A DNA stretch of 64,000 nt from Lucifuga dentata (Eukaryota; Chordata; Actinopteri; Ophidiiformes; Bythitidae): assembly GCA_014773175.1 (NCBI GenBank), contig VXCM01000753.1:62001-126000 (forward strand), written 5' to 3'. This document shows positions 13,081-26,216 of this stretch, one piece after another. The notes under the pieces are model-generated. The model was not told the origin of the DNA. It did no database searches and saw nothing but the letters and a program-made list of their open reading frames with translations. The position numbers and the translations under genes are program-made. Numbering within the stretch: position 1 is the first letter of the stretch; the number at the start of each line of letters is the position of its first letter.

Positions 13081-14259
13081 CTTAAAAAAGAATAAATAAT
13101 TAAATAGATATGTGCTTAAATAGTTTCAAGAGAGAAACAAATTTCAACAAATCAAATTTTCTTCCTTTTTTTTTTTTTTAAAGTTCATTTGTGGTGCAAA
13201 TGGAGTCAAAGGAGGACTCTAACTCTGGGATCTTTTAAAGTCATTTACTCCTTATTTTCTTTGTCTTCATTCATGCTTCATATTTGTCATTTTATTCCTT
13301 CCTTCCCACTTTAATCCTCTCTGTCATCTCCTTTGCCACCTCATCCTTTATAAAGCAAAGCATCATCTTTGCTGAATAGTGATTTGCTATTTTGAGCTGC
13401 TATATATTTTCTCATACTTTGATCCTTTCCTCATTCCACCTTTCCTTTTCTTCTTTCCACCCTTCCAATTTTTTGTAATTCCTCCCTGTGAGGAACAAAG
13501 AAAATATGAAAACATGGTTTCTGTTGTTGCTGATTTTCTTCAAAAAATTCTCATTGCATTGCTTAAAATACACAATTTGACCTAATCTATTGCAGTCCTC
13601 TGTTGTTAATTTAGCAAAGGGACCAATGAAGTACTTGTGGTGTAAGGTTTCTAAAGAGGCCAATAATAAAGAGGAAAAGTTAATATTCGTAAAAACAGAC
13701 AGTGTATAGTGAACAGTTGTGTTATAATCTTTTGGCCATGAGTCTTTGTGTGTGTGTGTGTGTGTGTGTGTGTAATCTGCCCCTGTGTGTGTGTTTGTGT
13801 ACGTACATGTTTGTGTGTAAGCATCTCTTGCCCATTGAAGGATGACTCTTCTCAGGCTTGCCTAGATCACGCTGTGCACATGATAAATAGAGAGAGAGAG
13901 ATGGCCTTAGTGGTTCACAGGAGGTCCAACCGTGACCCTGCAACCCCCCCTTGGCACTACAGTGCTAGCCTTTGTCCTGGAATAAACAACTAAACAATGG
14001 GCTGCAAACTTTTGTTGAGAAGTTGAATGAGAGGAGGGTAAAGTCAGAGAAAGAGATGAGCCTAAATGTGATAAATCCAGGAATTTTTTTTTGTTGTTTG
14101 TTTTGTTTTGTTTGTTTTTTTTTACCATAAATGATTGTCATATTCCACTACATAGAGACAGTTGATAAATGCATTATTTGTCACAGGTGATTGGTCAGAA
14201 ATAATTAGTGTTGATAATGTTATCGGGGGATAATCACCAGAGTCTCTTTGGATCACTGC

Positions 14260-14781
14260 TTAAAGGACCATACCGGTGATTTTGCATGTTTGAGCGAAAT
14301 AAATACTACCTGCATAGATGTTACGCTACTACCAATAATTTCCCAAAAGATAAACCTGGGCATTTTACTTTTTGTGTTATTTCACCAAATCTCCTAATCT
14401 TTCAAAATCAAATATTCAGATGTTACATCCATGTTAAATTCAATGTATACGTCCAACAGTAGAAGGCACGATTGTTTTTAATTTCTTGGTAGAAGTCAGT
14501 TTCTTCCAGGATTATATTCCCTGGTGGAGACATATGTTTTATTCCATGCAGCTCCATGTTGGACTGCTAAAATGAAGTTACTTTGACAAACAAATCAGAA
14601 TGATGTTTGGTTCACTGTGATGGATTATTTATCTCAAGCACGTGTCAAGTTTCTACAAGTGGATTTTTATAGCGTACTGGAATTAACTAAAACCAGTGAA
14701 AAAACAAATCTAAAATGTATCGCTCTGGGTGTTTGTCTTGGAACATAGCTGGCAGTAATATAGCGTTTATGCAGGTTGTAT
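14260..14781 (+). mobile_element. TIR MITE family A, copy 1
   Basis: Left end TTAAAGGACCATACCGG, followed by the family body shared with copies at 17.8, 28.3, 35.2 and 61.9 kb. Shared body phrases include CTTTCAAAATCAAAT, GGTGGAGACATA and GTGATGGATTA. The right TIR has decayed. No transposase is encoded, so it is non-autonomous. The TTAA at the edge fits piggyBac-type insertion, but the TIR itself does not let me name a superfamily. Confidence 0.75.
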
Positions 14782-15154
14782 TTATATTTTAGAAACAGAA
14801 GGAGATTTATGAGAAGTGTGTTATAGAACTGAATCTCGTCCCTTACTTATATATTTCCCTACCTTACCCTCTCTTGTTAGGCTAATTCTAATGAAGAGGC
14901 CTCAGATGACTTCATTTAGACTGAAGTTAATTGGGTTTGGTCCTACACGGCTACACTTCCTGCCTGGCTACTTTCCTACATTTCCCTGTTGGTTTAAACG
15001 AGGGGAGGGGGGGTACAGAAAATAAGCAAACAGAAAAAGGTGGAGATGGAGAGGAAGATAACAACAAACAGGAAGGAAGAGAGTCAGATGACAAAAGGAA
15101 CGTGAATAAGAGAGAGAACTAGAGGAAATGACAAATATAGGAAATAGTGATGAG

Positions 15155-15390
15155 TGAGGGGCTGGGGCCCCTCATATCAGGTGCGTCACCCCCGTTAGCC
15201 CGGGACTGTAATTAGATCTGGCAGCCACCCCATAATGATAAATGCCGGAATGATGAATGGAAATGCAAATGTGTGTGAAGTAGCCCCAGCCATCAAAGGG
15301 AGAATATCATTAACACTTTCCTCCTGTCAAATCCATCATTGTCAAGGGTGGCTCCCTGCATCCCCCACGTCCCACCAGCTACACAGGGGC
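15155..15390. promoter_or_regulatory. Candidate conserved non-coding element E
   Basis: GC-balanced island containing GTAATTAGATCTGGC (TAATTA at 15209-15214), a perfect octamer ATGCAAAT at 15263-15270, CATCAAAGGG (TCF/LEF-like) near 15292 and GTCAAATCCATCATTGTCAA near 15330. Free of repeats. It is one of the strongest-looking islands in the window. Confidence 0.33.
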
Positions 15391-15738
15391 AGCTGAGGAG
15401 TTAAGGAGGAGGCAGTGATGAAGAAAGTGAAAGTGTGTGTGTGTGTATGGAAACCACAGTGCTCGTGACACATATGTTACTTTACAGAAAGTACAGTGAC
15501 CCCTGCTGAATGTTATTCTAGTTATTTTGTGTGGTGTAGTGGATTTTTCAAGTCAAAACCCATTCAACTCATTTGAAGAGACTAAGAACAGACAAAACTG
15601 TACTGTATATACAAGGACATACATTATTCTATAATGAGAAGAAAATGGACAAAATTGGGGTAGATGTAATTATAACAACACTAAATTATATACTAAATTC
15701 TGAAATACATCATGATTAGAGTGTTTAGAATAGTCATA

Positions 15739-15793
15739 ATGTGTGTATAATATATACAGTATATATATATATATATACTGTATATACTGTATA

Positions 15794-15844
<51 letters not shown>
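15739..15844. repeat. AT-rich palindrome joined to TG microsatellite
   Basis: TATATACAGTATATATATAT and TATATACTGTATATAC-like sequence forms a palindrome at about 15751-15793, followed directly by a TG run to 15844. Confidence 0.85.
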
Positions 15845-15845
<1 letters not shown>

Positions 15846-17009
15846 ACTGAACAAATGGAAAACCAGTGCATTTATAATGGATTATATAACCATTAGCAAG
15901 TACTTCTGACAGGAGAGATGCAAATAACCACGTAAGAAACAACAGATGTGTTTTCCCTCTCTCTATATACTCTTTCTCCCTCCCCCNACCCCCCCTCCCC
16001 TTTACACACCTGCTACATCACTTGTGCATCTTGTTCTTTGCCCTTGCCAAGTTTGTACACTGTGCCAAAAAAGAGCCAACACTTCTGCATTCAGGGCAGC
16101 AAGCAAGGCCTGCTTTACTCAGATTAGACTGGATTTGATTACTGTGTGTGTATGTGTGTGTTTGTGTGTTCGCACACACCCTTGTCTAACTTACCTGCTT
16201 TCTTCTGCATGTAAGAGTCCCCAAGCTCTTGTCAGCTTACAGGATGTTTATATGCTCACATATGTACCTGTGATGCCATTTTGTTTGACCTTCTTTCTCA
16301 CAGTCTTTATATTTGTCTGCCTGTACATGCATCCATCAGTTGGCGTGCTAGTGTTGCAAATGACGCCTGTCTGCCTGTCTTTTTCTTTTTCTTTTTTTTT
16401 TTTTACCCAGATGCAATAACTGGATTGACCTCTGAGACACAGGCGTGATCCAATTACCTGCTCAAGGACGAGTGTGTAAGTTATACATGAGTAAATCTCA
16501 CACCATTAGTCACAGTTACAAAAAATGAGCCAGGGACACAAGCCGTTTAGACAGTGGAACTTATCCTCATCATATTCTGGTTTTAATAGGGTAAACAAAG
16601 TTTTTATGGTGCTTTTTATGAGCATGGTGGGTCTGCACAGTGTACACGCTGATAAGGTGCTCTTAACTATTATGCGGGCTACAGATTTTTGTAAGCAAGA
16701 CAAATGATAGTATTAGAGTTAATCTTTGTTTCAAAGCCAAAATGCAATTTCAGCTTCATGAACATCCATATTAAACTTGGTGAAACGGGTTCAAGAGTGA
16801 TTGTGAGAGTTTAATCTGTGATGTACAATGCCAAGCAGTTCTCTATTATTCCATATGATTTAGCCAATCTACATGGTGTATTACAACTTTTCAGGCATAG
16901 AGATTACCACACTCTGCAGTTTGTAATTTTAAAAACTCAATTTCCACAGTTGGGAAGCATTTTCCTTACATACATTTTATTGCAAGTTTTCTCCTGACAT
17001 TAAAATTAA

Positions 17010-17330
17010 GTGAAGATTGCACAAACAAGGTTCGTCTAAGATGCGGACATTACATTCGGGAACTTATCGAGTAAGTCGGTCATATTCCCATTTCCTGTAT
17101 TCCTGTTCGTGTCCAATCTGTCACCTCTAAACACCTAGACAAATGTTTAATTGTGACAAAAGGTGGTGGCGGTGGTGGCATGGTGAGGGGTGGGGGTGTA
17201 AATCAGCGAAGCAAGCGATGGTGTCTTTTACAGGGGTTGTATAAGCCAGGGCAGCTTTGTCTGACACCTTGCACTGAATTATTGAGTGGCGAGGGGAGAA
17301 GCAACAAGGAGGACAGCCTGACATTACTGC
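17010..17330. promoter_or_regulatory. Candidate conserved non-coding element F
   Basis: Complex, CpG-containing sequence with ATTAAAATTAAGTG (NKX-like end) near 16998, GTGTCCAATC near 17110 and GGCAGCTTTGTC near 17250, ending before a TG microsatellite. Confidence 0.18.
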
Positions 17331-17363
17331 TTGTTGTGGCTGCTGCTCATACTAGCTTATAGC

Positions 17364-17401
<38 letters not shown>

Positions 17402-17794
17402 TGTGTGTGTTGATATGATGATTATAATCAGTGGAAGGAAATGAGGAAGAACTGTTTGGCAGGTTAAGTGATACCAGCTGTTACCTGGTCATTCAAGATG
17501 ATGAAGTACTCAAGTTCATGATTCATACAGTGTAAATACAAAACCCTGCTGGGAATGTATGTTGCTGCCTATGTTGTAGTTTCACAGTCTGTTCCACAGG
17601 GATCGTTTATCCATTTGGGATTATCAGAAAAAGTATGTTAGGTATGGTGCTATTCTCATATAAAATGCAATATGTCTGTTAAGAATGACATTTGTTTCTT
17701 CCAGATCTACAAAACATATAAAATTTACCCCAATGTGACATAATATCAATGGAAAAGTGAACATAGTAGTGCACAGTGCAGTTTGAATGATTGC

Positions 17795-18384
17795 TAAAGG
17801 ACCATACTGGCGATCATGGATGTTTGAGCCCAACAGAATATACAGTATATAACCCACATACATATTACGTTACTGACAACCAATTTCCAAAATATATAAC
17901 TGTATGTTTGTTTTCCTGTTATTTTGCCAAATTCCCATAGCTTTCAAAATCAAATGTTCAGGTGATACACCTACCTTAAAAGGCATTTCACCTTCTAACA
18001 CATTCATGATTGTAGAAGGCACAGTCATTTTAATTTCTTGCTGAAAGCTGGGACTATATTTCCTGGTGGAGACATACATCGTCTTTCATGCAGCTTCATG
18101 TTGGATTGGTTAAATAGTTACTTCAAACAAGAGAAACCAACTAAACATGTTGTTCACTGTGATGGATTAAGTATCTCAAGTGTGTTTCAAGTCTCTACAA
18201 GTTGATTTTAATAGCATACTGGAATGAACTGAAACCAATGGCTGTCTGGAAGATAGGAAAAAAAACTAAAATTTACCGCAAAAGTAGTATATTTTGGGAA
18301 ATGGTTGTCAGTAACGTAACATGTATGTGGATTGTATGTGGATCTTGGGTTCAGACATACACAATTGCCGGTATGTTCCTTTAA
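17795..18384 (+). mobile_element. TIR MITE family A, copy 2 (near full length)
   Basis: Starts TAAAGGACCATACTGGCGAT and ends GGTATGTTCCTTTAA, so both inverted ends are present. Length is about 590 bp. The inner parts of the TIR, reading TGTTTGAGCCCAA-like on the left, are also mirrored near the right end, giving TIRs of roughly 100 bp. No coding capacity. Confidence 0.78.
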
Positions 18385-18987
18385 AACAATAACTCACCCA
18401 AATTAAAGTGAATAAAGCACAGTACATAAAGGGAAAATCCGCAGCCAAATGTCCTTAGTGTAAGATGTTGTGAAACCGTGGCTCTCTGTCAGAGATCCTG
18501 CTATCCTCTTCCTCCCTGACCCAGACACTGATCTCACCTGCAGTAATAAGGGGGGGGCCTCTCGGTTCTAATCAAATCACTCATTAACTATTTAGTGGAT
18601 CAAAAGTTCAGTGGACCGTTGCTGCTGCTTCAAGCAGAAATGGCAGATAAACCACCTGAATTAAATACACAAACGCCAAGACAAACAAGTGAAATGTACA
18701 GTTGCATAAAGTTACAGATGGTTGTACAGACTCATTTATGCAGAGATACACTGCGACTTTGATGAAGAGGACAAGGGAAGGGTAGTTAGTCGGTGTGCTG
18801 CTTATAAATAATTTGGTTGTTGGGCGACTCTGTTTACCGCTGTCTGTTGGCAACTAGGAGGTCATCTGGGCAACTACATGAGAGCAGATCAGAGTCACTC
18901 AAACCTTAAACCAAAAAGTGTTTAGATTTTTTTTTTACATTGACTGAATTATAAATTTTATAAACTAACAACAGAATGATAGCACAT

Positions 18988-19039
18988 CCCTCATGTAAAT
19001 TAAGATAATTAAATTAAACCCTCATGTAAATTAAGATAA
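18988..19039. repeat. Tandem duplication of a 21-bp unit
   Basis: CCCTCATGTAAATTAAGATAA occurs at 18988-19008 and 19019-19039, with a period of 31 bp. The copies are identical, so the duplication is recent. Confidence 0.8.
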
Positions 19040-19149
19040 GAAACCTTTTCTTAATTAAAATGGAAAGCACTACCACTGCTGCACAAGGTTGTCAAGTTAA
19101 CAACAGCTTGTACAAACAGGCGCAATTAACAAACCTCTATGGTTCAAGT

Positions 19150-19315
19150 ACTCGGTTTTGTGAAATCACCACCAGAATCTCTGGTAACATTTCAGATTAT
19201 GTCCGCCAAATGATAATGAAATTATTTTGTAATTACGGGGCTGTTAAAAAAGTCATGGGGTTCAATAATGTAGTGACAAGCCAAAAGTCTGGCATAATGG
19301 AGTGACAGTTTGTTA
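19150..19315. promoter_or_regulatory. Candidate conserved non-coding element G
   Basis: ATGATAATGAAATTATTTTG and TAATTACGG cluster at 19210-19238 beside TTCAATAATG near 19260. Repeat-free and homeodomain-motif dense. Confidence 0.22.
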
Positions 19316-19319
19316 TGTG

Positions 19320-21283
19320 TAGGGGACTTATGAATTAATTATAACTGTTTTTTAATTAGTGAATATTATGTTGTAGATTAATGTCATTATAGTAACAACA
19401 CCAAGTCACAATTTTGAAAGCATGCAGAATTTATAAATTCATTATTTTGTGACGATTAACTACAATATACTAACATATTAATTACAGGTTACAGTAGCAG
19501 CATTATGAAAAAAATTATGTTATCAATTGATTAATTATTAGGATATTATCAGGTAATTCTGAATATACAGTAACATAGACGACTCCTAAGTCCATGTCCT
19601 TTGTACTCTGTGGTAACAGTATATAACCACCGTTACGTATAATATGAACAAAACTGATAAGGTCTATAGCTTAGTGTCTTCATTCACCTGTCCTGTTGTC
19701 TATATGTGTGTTTGTAGAGTGTGTTCGTAATGCAAGGTGAAACATTCCTGACACAGCAGAGGGATGACAGGCAAATGGATACAAAGTACACACACACACT
19801 CACACTGTAGCCCTCAGACACACTTCGTTGTTTGTGTACTAGAACAGGACATCTTGAGGAGAGATTCTGATGGACCTCTGCTTTGCTTAAATCTTTTATG
19901 GACAGATGTCTGCTGAGGTTTGCGGTGCTGTGTCCTAAGGATGTAGCCTGCAGCTAAACACTCTCGTACTATAGGTGGCCACTGCTGTATTACGATGATT
20001 TTCCTTGTTCCTTGGTCCCTCTTGACCCCAGAAGAATGCCCTGTAATGGAATGGAGTCACACCTGAAGGGCCCAAGAGCAAATGCAAACCAGTGGCAGAG
20101 GAAGTTAAAGAGACATGAAAGACCATTTGTCATTTCCAGTGTCAGACCATGTAGCAAAGACAGTGACCAGTGTTCTTTTTAAACCATGACTTATTTAGAT
20201 ATGTCGGCATGTGTGTATGACCACAGGGAACAGGTTAATATGAGGCTTACAAAGGCAGGTGTATTTGATAGAGTCTAATAAACACATTAACAGGTTGTCC
20301 TGTTTGGTCTACCTGAGACTTTAGACTTTACAATACCTGTTTATACTTAATGAACCTTTAAAACTTAACCTTCTCAAAGTGGAGCTTCTAGTGAGAAGGT
20401 TAAAGGAAATCTAAGATTATGGTTACTTGATTTCTGATGCTTGTCTAGATCAGTGGCTTCCACAGACTGCAGCTGCACCATGATGTCATTTTTAAAAGGC
20501 CATCAATGTCCTACATAACATATAAAGTTACTGTTGTTAAGGGCTTATTTTTACTGCCACATTTCAGTCACATTTATCTAACTTGCTGCTATCTGGTAAA
20601 CTATTTTTTTGTCGTGCTATCTCAGCTGTAATAACTATTTTAAGTCAAAGCTAATGCAAGGCAAACACTTTCTGCTACTGCTTCACATTCAAAGCATTTA
20701 ATCAGTGAACTCCTGGAAGATTTTAATTGTGGATCATCTGAAGGAAATGTTGACTTTGCCTTCAACTGTCAAAATCCTTGTTGATAAAAATTGTTTTTGT
20801 AGCAAAATGGGGCATTTTGCAGTGCTTTTTTTGTTGGCAAATCAAATCAATGAACAATTGAATTTCAAATTTTGCCAATTATGAGTAAGAGCTTCATCAA
20901 AATGGCTTTGTTCCCAGATATCTAATATGACATAAATATTATCAATCAAGTTTACACAATATCCCCAGGGACTTGTTAAAGTTAATAACATCTGCCTGTG
21001 TTAATAATTCAGAAAGACAGTGATATAAAGGAAAGCAAAATTATAGACCTTTATTGTACTTCAGGGTGATAGCAACTCTAAGAAACACAAATACACATAG
21101 ACTCAGACCGACATAATCACACACACACAACAAAAACGCACACAGAGACACTCATATTTCTCCAGTGTTTGAGCTTTGATGTGACGCTGTCTGACGTCTG
21201 CCAGCGAGACTGCATCAGGTTCTCAGCCAAGACTCTGCACCTGCAGCTACAGACATCTTGTCAGGCCCCAACAATGTACACAT

Positions 21284-21324
<41 letters not shown>

Positions 21325-23590
21325 TCACAATAGTTCATGAAAAAAAGTGGAGAAACAAAAACATTGAAAGGAAAAACTACAAATATGTCTGAAGATAGGT
21401 AAACCACACCTACTTCCTCAATGTGGTCCTGTTGGCCCTTTTCCAGGCACGTGGATCCGACATAGAGTTGTGTTGCAGGCCTGAGCTCAAGACTGGACAC
21501 AAACAGCAACACAGCTCAATGTGTTTACTGCATTATGACTCACCAACTTTAAATTCAGGAATACATCCACTGAGTCCTTAAGCCGCTATCAGAGGTTGAG
21601 AGAGAGAGAGAGAGGTCAACAGGTCAACTCCATAGTATCTTATTTTTGGTACACATCAGCATCTCAGTGTCTCTGGTCTTGAATTCTTATGCATTATAAA
21701 GTGTTCTGTCAGTCAGATATTACATAAAAAAAAAAAAAATTGAAAGCCTTGACCATAGCTTCTTGTGTGTTTTACATGTTGTGTATTTTGTGTTTGTAAC
21801 TCTTTCTACAGTAACAGTGAGTTACAACTACTAATGAAACACTACTGAGTGTAACAATGAAGTAAATGTGCTAGTTGTCTAGGACAATCCTGTCAGAATT
21901 TCCACATATAAAAATGAGAACAATAAATGATACTTATTTACTGTGAAAATATATTTTTTTTTGATTCTCAAAACTGCTCTCAATTTGACCTATATATTAT
22001 CTTATCCTTAAATTCTCTCAGGCATTAACTCAGGTATTATGTCACCTGTTCAGCCATGGGGTGACGATCCCATGGAAATATACTACACTACACAATTATG
22101 CCATTCTCAAATACATAATAGAACTTTACAATTTTGTATTTGCTAGAGTTATAAGAATAATGGGACCTAAAAACAAGGTCAGAGGTCAAATAGTTTAAGA
22201 AGGACAAACTACAAAGAGACTACAAGTTACAAAGAAAGCACACTTGCACACTTGGGCAACTTGCATTTACTTCATATAAAGTAACTTAGAATGTTTTAGA
22301 AATTCTTCAAAGAAATATACAGAATAAAAGATTGTTTACAATCCAGTTTAATCAAAGTTAATTTCTGAATCACCAAGGAGAATATATTCATTTTTCATTT
22401 CAATGGAGCTGCAGTTGTGGTGAGAATTCCAATGTTTGCTTGTTTGGGAGAAATCTCCAGGTAACTGCAGTAGCCTCAAGGTCTGTCTGTCTGATATCTG
22501 CCAAAATGCTTTCATCAGGAGAAGCTGCACTGGCATGTTATATCTGCCATTCAAAATACACAAAAATAAAGAGCAGCTGTTTGATATTTATTGATCTCAC
22601 CTTTTGATTGTGCTTACATAAGCGATGCTTGAACAGATTCAATAACATTTTTTGAGATCCTCAACAAATCCTTAACAGACCCCAAGACAATTCAGTACCG
22701 AAAACTAAAATCAAAGCGATGTTTGAGGTATTTTTCAATGTCGATGATAACTGACATGTCAATGGCATTCATTCACAACAAGGTAGGAGATTTGATAATG
22801 AAATCATATCATCTGATCATTTCGCTATTTGAAATTCTGCATCAGTTGTCACCATAAGGGTTAAATGTAGGACTGAAACATACAATTAAATTATTAAAGC
22901 GCAATCATGCTAACAACCAAAACCCTGCAGTCAGTTTAGCTTGCTGTCATTCCAGTCTTGACAGTTATTATGGTCTGGAATTTAAAAAAAAAAAAACAAA
23001 ACAAAAATCAACTCTGGTTTAGCTCCATGCATATCATTGACTAGTAATAGCACAAACAACAAATTACATGGTAATAGTACCAAACCATAAACTAATCCAA
23101 GTCAAAACAACTCTAAATACAGAATTATTTAAACCAGCAATGCTCAACACCAAGCCAATATTACTAAACCCTCCCCCTGGGAAAAAAAAAATCTAGCATT
23201 AAAAAAAAAAGTTAATATAAATATAATAAAATAATACAGCATTTAAAGTTGGCATTGACAAATTCCAGCATTGTCATAAAGTTAGCTTCTAAGGACAAAT
23301 ATGAAAACCATGACATTTCTTAGCATGACAAAATAAATATGAAGCATGGTTCTGTACTCAGGGTGGGAATTTTTTTTTGGAATAGTTTTGCTTAATTACC
23401 TAGACTAAGCACAGAACAATGCCATTGTTGATTTAACAATGATTTACTGTTAAGCCAAAGACAAAGCAAATTCCTCCGTACAGACGATATCCCACGATCC
23501 CTTTTCAAACGTGTAATACCGCAGGGACATAAAAGACAAGCGAAGGTCTTACATAATCAAAACTAACAGCATCAGTGTCGTGTATTGCAT
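19320..23590. other. Gene desert segment
   Basis: No gene. Contains the hairpin at 20.37 kb, a CA run at 21283-21320, a GA run near 21600, and several A or T runs (21726, 22983, 23186). Nothing else recognised. Confidence 0.6.
20365..20403. repeat. Short perfect hairpin
   Basis: TTAACCTTCTCA (20365-20376) and TGAGAAGGTTAA (20392-20403) are perfect inverted 12-mers around a 15-base loop. No T run follows, and in a eukaryote it is not a terminator. Confidence 0.7.
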
Positions 23591-23599
23591 ATGTTCCTT

Positions 23600-23940
23600 A
23601 ATCCTGACAAGCAACCTTTTGATGGTGATGAGACGATCATTGTTGTACAACCCCAAGATGCGATGAAAGAGCTCGTAATGCCAACACTTAAAATATTTGA
23701 CTTGGCACATTTACCTCTTTCTCTCTCTCACTGCAATTTGCATATCTGTTGGGCGGTGGGGGAAAGGAGGAGTATTTTAGAGAGATTGGCAGCGTAGGTG
23801 CATCAGATGATCAATCACACTGACAGAACTGAAATAAACAGAATGGAATGAAGATGTGGCAGCCCTGTTTGAGAGCCCAGGTGTTTCTCCCTGATGCTTA
23901 TCACCTCTGTTTTAATCTGTCACTGGTTTTCTTTTTTCAC
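23600..23940. promoter_or_regulatory. Candidate conserved non-coding element H
   Basis: Reverse octamer ATTTGCAT at 23736-23743 and a PBX/MEIS-like cluster GATGATCAATCACACTGACA at 23806-23825. GATCATTGTTG near 23634 is SOX-like. Apart from one short CT tract it is complex sequence. Confidence 0.3.
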
Positions 23941-24310
23941 TTTTTCCCTCTTCCCCTTCTCTCTTCCTCTCTGTTTCCTCTAAATTATTTTTATAACATT
24001 GTTTCCTGAAAGCAGTTTTCATCCAGCCACCTTTCCTTTCCAACACACATATGAGGATGGTCGACGTCAGTAGACAGATCTGTTCATTTTTTCTCTATTG
24101 TGGGACTTGAGTGAGGGTTATTTGAAGAATCTCTTACCGCTGTTCTTTTTTGTTTTCCAAGCAGATATAATCCTCTTAACTCTTTTTAACTCTCATATTA
24201 TGATAGATTCTTCACAGGAGTGAGTTTAACAGCAGGAAAGCAACATACCTGAAGCTAGTTATACTCTGAGTGTGGGATAAAGTGAGCTGCTTTGCTTCTG
24301 TCCCCTGGTG

Positions 24311-24869
24311 AAGCCAAAAGGCCAATTTATACTTTCCGAGGGCTATCTAGGGTCCACTAGGTCTGTGTGACGGAAATTTCATCAGCTGCTAACATCACAG
24401 GGTGTACACACAGACCTCTGTGTGCCTCCAATTATTTGTGACTGCGTCGACTTGTACATTTCTACCAGAGTGCCAACTGCGCATGTGCTAGCTAGAAAAA
24501 CAACATAGACGTTACTTTTGAAGAGGGGTTATGTGAGGAGATCTACCTGCATTTGTGTAATTGTATAATTAGCCCAAACATTACATTGGGAGGAAAGGAA
24601 AGTTTGTGCAGGCATAAGTGGAAGTATCTACGAGACAGATTTGTAAAGGCGCAGCAGGCAGGGAATGTGTGTGTTCCTTGATTGTTTCCCTCCTGAGCTG
24701 GTTCTCTGGCTACATTAAACACCGGGACACAGTGTGTCCCGCATATGTGTAACACGTCCTCCAAGTGGACACCAAAACGTAGTACAGAACTGTGTACGCA
24801 TCCACTGGTGAAGTCTGTGTCCAATACTGTACGAATATGCATCAGTATGGAAGTGTAAATGGGGCTTAA
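24311..24869. mobile_element. Harbinger-like MITE 1
   Basis: Left end carries GGCCAATTTATACTTTC and the right end reverse-complements to AAGCCCCATTTACACTTCC, an imperfect TIR of the style seen in fish PIF/Harbinger MITEs (family resemblance recalled, not searched). The interior has CpG-containing phrases such as GTGACTGCGTCGAC. The 118-codon minus-strand frame inside has no recognisable protein. Confidence 0.5.
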
Positions 24870-25544
24870 GAAATCCTGTGTGGCCATCAACAGCATCAAT
24901 CAGATAAACAAAGTGACATTAAATGCAGCACAGAAAACATGAACATATTCCAGTTAAGTGAGATAAATAATGCTTTCTCAGCTGGAAACAAGCTGAAGAC
25001 TGATAACGTTGATCTATTCTATCATGTGTGAGTATGAGCTGTTATATCACTCAGGAGATTGTTACTTCACAATAAGGCAGTGCATTATATCTACATTTAA
25101 AGGACCATACTGCTTGACAAATATTGGTTTAATGCTGTGCTCTCAAAATGTCCAGAAATTACATGCACACAAATTTATTGCTGTTTGCTGTGATACTGTT
25201 ATGTAAAATTAATACATAAATTTAAAATAATGCTAACATAATTCAGGATGCATAATGTATTCAAACAATTCTTCTCTGTCACCCCCAAAATAGTTAACCC
25301 CATCAAGTCAAGCTAAACATTTATAAAAAGAGAACTGTTGNCCCCCCGGTCAAAGTATCAACTAATCAATTGATATTAGTTTTAAAATATATATATAAAA
25401 GATACCCAGACCTAATCACAACCAAAATATGATGGTTTTAATACTTTCTATCATGTATCTACCAAATATTTTCATGCTTCAGTAAGTTTTAAACACAGGT
25501 CATTGCAAAGGCACTGTTCCTCACTCCATGTCCCACTGAGCACC

Positions 25545-25546
<2 letters not shown>

Positions 25547-25582
<36 letters not shown>

Positions 25583-25653
25583 AGAGAATATAGCATGACC
25601 GCTGGCAGCAATAAGCAGTGAATGCATATAGGTATGAGTGTGTGTGTGTGTGN

Positions 25654-25710
<57 letters not shown>

Positions 25711-25887
25711 GGGCTGGCTGACCGCTGGGAGTCTCATAAAGCTCTCAGTTTGATGACCAACTGAGCAGTAAATTAATTAATCATCATTTTATGCCTCATC
25801 AAGCGCTTTGCCTGCACCTCGCCACGGGAACCCATCCCAATTAGCAACAGCGGAGCCAATTGTTTTGTTTAGCTTAGGTATAAGAAC

Positions 25888-25940
<53 letters not shown>

Positions 25941-26216
25941 GTGAAATTGTGAGGAAAGAAGAAGCTCTCAAGCAAGAGAAAAAATGTAAGAGCGAGTGAA
26001 GAGTGTAAATTATAAACTTGGCAGAATGGCAACATAAGAGTCAGTGTGAGCATGTACAGTATGTATGTGTACATGTGTGCGGCTACGTATGATTTGTGTG
26101 TGTGTGTATGTGTGGAAGAGGAGGGCAGAGGAGGATCTGACAAGCTAATAAATATGGCATCTGTCTGCATCAAGAGACTGCAGGCCTGCAAACCTGTAAG
26201 ACCCTCTGCCAGTGGG

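Noticed and set aside
15946..16419. 157-codon plus-strand frame rich in Cys, Leu and Val
   Set aside because: Hydrophobic composition comes from pyrimidine-rich and TG-rich sequence. It crosses an N and has no recognisable motif.
25098..25113. TTTAAAGGACCATACTG as a sixth copy of MITE family A
   Set aside because: Only the terminal 16 bases match and no family body follows. It may be a solo end but is too short to call.
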